In this document: positions 60,332 to 64,000 of the stretch, in pieces
Position numbering within the stretch: the stretch's first letter is position 1
How the letters are laid out: every line of letters begins with the position of its first letter
DNA from: Marinobacterium_D sp050908845
Lineage (GTDB): Bacteria > Pseudomonadota > Gammaproteobacteria > Pseudomonadales > Balneatricaceae
Reading direction: 5' to 3'
Length of the DNA stretch: 64,000 nt
NCBI RefSeq assembly: GCF_050908845.1
Contig: NZ_CP194171.1
Coordinates: forward strand, 558,001 to 622,000
The notes under the pieces: generated by a model
What the model was told of the DNA's origin: nothing
Seen by the model: only the letters and a program-made list of their open reading frames with translations
Database searches by the model: none
Position numbers and translations under genes: made by a program

Positions 60332-61576
60332 ATGTCTCAAGACTTCAAACAAGCTGCACTGGATTACCATGAGTTTCCTCGCCCCGGTAAGATCAGTGTT
60401 GAACTGACGACTCCCGCTGAGACCTCAAAAGATCTTTCTTTGGCCTACTCTCCAGGTGTCGCAGAACCCGTTCGTGAAATAGCAAAAGATCCGGATGCCG
60501 CATACCGTTACACAGCCAAGGGCAACCTGGTTGCGGTCATTTCCAATGGTAGCGCGATCCTGGGTCTGGGTGACCTGGGCCCGCTGGCTTCGAAGCCGGT
60601 TATGGAAGGCAAGGCGCTGCTGTTCAAGCGATTCGCCGGTATCGACTCCATCGACATCGAAGTTGATGCGGAAAGCCCGCAGGCATTTATCGATACTGTC
60701 GCCCGTATCGCCGATACCTTTGGTGGTATCAATCTGGAAGATATCAAGGCGCCCGAGTGCTTCGAAATCGAGCGTGCGCTGATTGAGCGCTGCGAAATTC
60801 CGGTCTTCCACGATGACCAGCACGGTACTGCGATCGTAACCGCGGCAGGCATGATCAACGCTCTTGAACTGGCCGGCAAGAAGCTGGAAGAAGCGCAGAT
60901 CGTATGTCTGGGTGCCGGTGCTGCTGCCAGCGCCTGCATGAAGCTGCTGATCAACATGGGCGCGAAGGTGGAAAACATCTTCATGCTCGACCGTAAGGGT
61001 GTGATTCACTCCGGTCGCGATGATCTGACCCCGGAAAAGGCGGCTTTCGCCACCGAAACCGAGAAGCGCACTCTGGAAGATGCTATCGAAGGCGCCGATG
61101 TGTTTGTCGGCCTGTCTGGCCCGAACCTGCTGTCTCCGGAAAATCTGCTGAAAATGGCAGAGAGCCCGGTTGTCTTCGCCTGCGCCAACCCGGATCCGGA
61201 AATCCTGCCGGACCTGGCCCGTGAAACACGCTCCGACGTGATCATGGCGACCGGCCGTTCCGACTTCCCGAACCAGGTCAACAACGTGCTGGGCTTCCCG
61301 TTCATCTTCCGTGGCGCTCTGGATGTCCGTGCTACCGCGATCAACGAAGAGATGAAGGCCGCTGCGGTTATCGCCCTGGCTGAGCTGGCCAAACAGCCGG
61401 TCACCCAGGAGGTGCTGGATGCTTACGGTCTGGACTCCCTGGAGTTCGGTCGCGAATACATCCTGCCGAAAGCCACCGATTCCCGTCTGCTGAATGCAAT
61501 CGCAAGTGCGGTTGCCAATGCGGCGGTAGATACCGGTGTTGCGCGCCTGCCGCTGCCGGAGAAGTACAAGGGCTAA
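60332..61576 (+). CDS. Malic enzyme, short (single-domain) NAD(P)-dependent form
   Basis: This 414-residue decarboxylating malate dehydrogenase converts malate to pyruvate and CO2. PGKISVELTTPAETSKDLSLAYSPGVAEPVREIAKDP and GNLVAVISNGSAILGLGDLGPLASKPVMEGKALLFKRFAGIDS are the MaeB-type start, with the metal/substrate region FHDDQHGTAIVTAAGMINAL and the dinucleotide motif CLGAGAAASACMKLL. The phosphotransacetylase-like C-terminal domain of E. coli MaeB (759 aa) is absent, as is usual in pseudomonads and relatives. With GlcB and the TRAP systems it fits C4-acid metabolism. Confidence 0.94.
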   Translation: MSQDFKQAALDYHEFPRPGKISVELTTPAETSKDLSLAYSPGVAEPVREIAKDPDAAYRYTAKGNLVAVISNGSAILGLGDLGPLASKPVMEGKALLFKRFAGIDSIDIEVDAESPQAFIDTVARIADTFGGINLEDIKAPECFEIERALIERCEIPVFHDDQHGTAIVTAAGMINALELAGKKLEEAQIVCLGAGAAASACMKLLINMGAKVENIFMLDRKGVIHSGRDDLTPEKAAFATETEKRTLEDAIEGADVFVGLSGPNLLSPENLLKMAESPVVFACANPDPEILPDLARETRSDVIMATGRSDFPNQVNNVLGFPFIFRGALDVRATAINEEMKAAAVIALAELAKQPVTQEVLDAYGLDSLEFGREYILPKATDSRLLNAIASAVANAAVDTGVARLPLPEKYKG

Positions 61577-61599
61577 TAGCTATCAACAGCTATCGGTCG

Positions 61600-61633
61600 A
61601 TAAAAAAGCGGGCTTTTAAGCCCGCTTTTTTTG
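61600..61633. terminator. Bidirectional intrinsic terminator
   Basis: AAAAAAGCGGGC, loop TTTTAA, GCCCGCTTTTTTT give a 6-bp GC core extended by A/T pairs, with T runs on both strands, between convergent malic enzyme and PBP1a genes. Confidence 0.9.
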
Positions 61634-61640
61634 TCTGTTT

Positions 61641-64000
61641 TTAATTACCGAAGCCGAAAATCTGCTCCGTTGTCGGCGGGGCCATCTGTTCCTCAGGGCT
61701 GCGCGCATGCTCCTTGGGTAGTTGGTCCTGGCGGAAGTACTCGCGAATGGCGTTGGATTGATTGGGATAGGCCAGTTTTCCGGTGCCCGGATCAATCAGC
61801 GCACTGGTGACGCCCTCGGGGGGCGCTGGGCGCGCTTTCCGGGGTGCCCTCGAGTGCGTCGCGCATGAAATCGATCCAGATCGGCAGCGCCGCTGTGCTG
61901 CCGTATTCACGGCGGCCAAGCGTTGTCGGCTGGTCGTAACCTACCCAGGCCGTGGTAACGACTTCCTGGTTGAAGCCGCTGAACCAGGAGTCCTTCTGGT
62001 CGTTGGTGGTACCGGTTTTGCCAGCGATATCACCGCGATTAAGCACCAGTGCGCGACGCCCCGTACCGCGCTTGATCACATCCTGCATGACGTTATAGAT
62101 CAGGAAAGCGCCATCCGGTGAAATGATGCGCGGTGCGGCATAGGACGCCTCGCTGGCACCGGTTTCCTCGCCGTCATTGGCAGGAGAGCTGTCTTCAGCG
62201 ATCTCGCATACCGGGCAGGCTTGTTTCGGTCTGGCTTCGAATACGGGGTCTCCGCTGGCCGTTTCAATACGGGAGATCAGGTAAGGTGAGATCTTGAAGC
62301 CGCCATTCGCAAATGTGGCGTAGCCGGAGACAATCTGCAGCGGCGTTACGTCGGCGCTGCCCAGTGCCAGCGACAGGTTGGCGGGGAAGCGCTCGGGTTC
62401 GAAGCCGAACTGGAGCATGAAGTCGCGGGCTGTTTCGATACCCAGTGAGCGCATCAGGCGGATCGATACCAGGTTGCGTGAGCGGTAAAGCGCTTCGCGG
62501 AGTCGGGTTGGGCCGCCGAATTTGCCGTTGTCGTTTTCGGGGCGCCAGTTGCTCTCCAGGCTGACGTCATGGAACACCACCGGCGCATCATTGATGATTG
62601 AGGCGGGTGTAAAACCGTTCTCCAGTGCCGCTGTGTACAGGAACGGCTTGATGTTGGAGCCCGGCTGGCGGTATGCCTGAGTGACGCGGTTGAATTTGTT
62701 CAGGGTGAAGCTGAAACCACCGCTTAATGCCCGGATCGCACCATCTTTGGGATTAAGCGAGACGATGGCGCCCTGTACCTTCGGGATCTGGCGCAGCATC
62801 CAGTTGCCTTCTTCGTCCTGGGTTATACGTACCAGATCGCCTTTGTTGAGCACGTCGGCAGCGGTTTTGGGTGCGGGACCGGTGTAGTTAACGGTTTTGA
62901 AAGGCTTGGCCCAGCTGATGCCATCCCAGTTCAGCTCGATATTGCCATGATCGGCGGTTATCAGCTTCGCGCTTTTGTCACCTGTCTCAGTGACAATGGC
63001 GGGAATGAGGTCACCAAATGCCGGCATGTCGTCCAGCTGTTCGAGCAGTTCCTGCTCAGACAGGCTGTCGAGGTCCAGCTGCTGTTCCGGGCCGCGGTAG
63101 CCGTGGCGCTCGGTGTATGCCAGCAGTCCGGTGCGCAGGGAGCGGTCTGCGCTCTGCTGCAGGCGGCTGTCGATAGTGGTATAGACCTTCAGGCCCTCGG
63201 TGTACAGGTCATCGCCATACTGTGCGTACAGGTCGGCGCGGACCATCTCCGCGATATAAGGGGCTGATAGTTCAATGTCGCTGCCGTGATAGCGTGCCGT
63301 GATCGGCTGGCTCACCGCGTCGTCGTAACGGGTCTCGGTAATGTAACCCAGATCAAGCATGCGGCCGAGGATCCAGTTGCGGCGGTGCATGGCGTTTTCC
63401 GGGTTGGAGATCGGGTTATTGGCCGACGGCGCTTTTGGCAGGCCGGCGATCATCGCCAGTTGAGCGAGGCTCAAGTCTTCAATGGACTGGCCGTAATATA
63501 CGGTAGAGGCTGCCTGAATTCCGTAGGAGCGATGCCCGAGGTAGATCTTGTTGACATAGAGTTCGAGGATCTCCTCCTTGCTTAGCGCGCGTTCGATACG
63601 CAGTGCTAGCAGGATCTCCATGAACTTGCGGGAGAAGGTGCGTTCACGGGTGAGGAAGAAGTTTTTCGCCACCTGCATGGTGATGGTGGAGCCGCCGCTC
63701 TGGATGTGGCCAGTGCTGGCGAGCTGGTAGGCGGCGCGGGTTAAGCCCTTGATATCTATACCGAAATGTTCAAAGAAACGAGAGTCTTCGGCAGCCTGAA
63801 GGGCGTGCACAAAGTCCGTAGGAATCTGTTCGTAATTGACGGGCGTGCGGCGCTTTTCGCCAAACTCGGCGATCAGTTTTTTGTCCGCTGAATAGACCCT
63901 GAGAGGGGTCTGGAAGCGAACTTCCCGCAGTGTTTCGACATCGGGCAGCTGCGGAGAAAAATAGTAGTAGATGCTTGCTGCTGCGATAACACCGGCTACT
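61641..64000 (-). CDS. mrcA: Penicillin-binding protein 1A (partial; apparent frameshift near the C-terminus)
   Basis: This is the bifunctional murein glycosyltransferase/transpeptidase, class A. The gene enters from beyond the window end. Visible parts are the tail of the TM anchor (ASIYYYFSPQLPDVETLREV), the glycosyltransferase motif QAAEDSRFFEHFGID, the transpeptidase motifs PGSNIKPF (SxxK) and GKTGTTNDQKDSWFSG (KTG), and an OB-like insert. The main frame stops at 61792 after a nonsense tail (GRHQCAD). Just before that, at a run of six C on the coding strand (61818-61823), the neighbouring frame takes over with PPEGVTSALIDPGTGKLAYPNQSNAIREYFRQDQLP and ends at 61641, the normal PBP1a tail. 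One extra C explains both. It is either a sequencing error or a real mutation. Confidence 0.9.

Noticed and set aside
1..64000. CRISPR arrays, insertion sequences, tRNA genes, attachment sites or prophage
   Set aside because: I scanned for regularly spaced repeats, transposase-like reading frames, terminal inverted repeats, tRNA arms and integrases and found none that I could support.

Overview
The window reads as ordinary chromosome of a Gram-negative gammaproteobacterium, most likely a marine Oceanospirillales/Oceanospirillaceae-type organism (Marinobacterium-like is a guess from memory, not a search). Reasons: high-GC codon use throughout, two complete TRAP transporters, the block priA / argS / SPOR protein / hslV / hslU / ubiE / ubiJ, rpmE and a one-domain malic enzyme close to PBP1a, and quinone and haem genes typical of this group. 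I see no tRNA, rRNA, insertion sequence, prophage, CRISPR array or obvious foreign island.

Layout. 1-4.8 kb: end of an EamA exporter, then an RND adaptor/permease pair. 4.9-6.2 kb: a 65-residue protein of unknown function divergent from a GcvA-like LysR regulator. 6.3-12.5 kb: a Cache-HAMP-GAF-HD-GYP protein, a DnaJ-related protein, TrkH and an MscS channel. 12.6-19.7 kb: two TRAP operons (dctPQM) on opposite strands with a GlxA-type AraC regulator between them. 20-26.5 kb: srkA, a HerA-like ATPase, dbpA, cytochrome c', a 2OG oxygenase, a 3D-domain protein and a peroxiredoxin. 26.5-29.7 kb: glutathione-dependent formaldehyde detoxification (frmA, fghA) with a divergent LysR gene. 29.7-31.9 kb: promoter, cobalamin riboswitch and a BtuB-type receptor. 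32-35.8 kb: a sirtuin, grxB, rnz, and a cytochrome b / PepSY pair. 36-46 kb: an MHS-type MFS permease, malate synthase G, a large MscK-like channel, an alpha/beta hydrolase, serA and ppnP. 46-50.2 kb: a YnfL/YnfM-like LysR/MFS pair, a FAH-family enzyme, a DUF2927 protein and hemJ. 50.2-59 kb, minus strand: ubiJ, ubiE, DUF971, hslU, hslV, SPOR protein, argS, priA. 59-64 kb: rpmE, a secreted nuclease, malic enzyme and PBP1a running off the window end.

The themes are membrane homeostasis (K+ uptake, two mechanosensitive channels), organic-acid uptake and C4 metabolism (TRAP, GlcB, malic enzyme), thiol and aldehyde stress (FrmA, FghA, peroxiredoxin, Grx2), and core replication, translation and proteolysis. 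I found no convincing new multi-gene system. The observations most worth a second look are at the level of sequence structure: a C6-tract frameshift near the PBP1a C-terminus; an rpmE intrinsic terminator lying inside the signal-peptide codons of the next gene; two genes whose best-supported start is ATC in the same 8-base context; a PmrA/QseB-like box before the PepSY/cytochrome b pair; a sigma-32-like promoter before hslVU; and a large insertion inside the HD-GYP domain.
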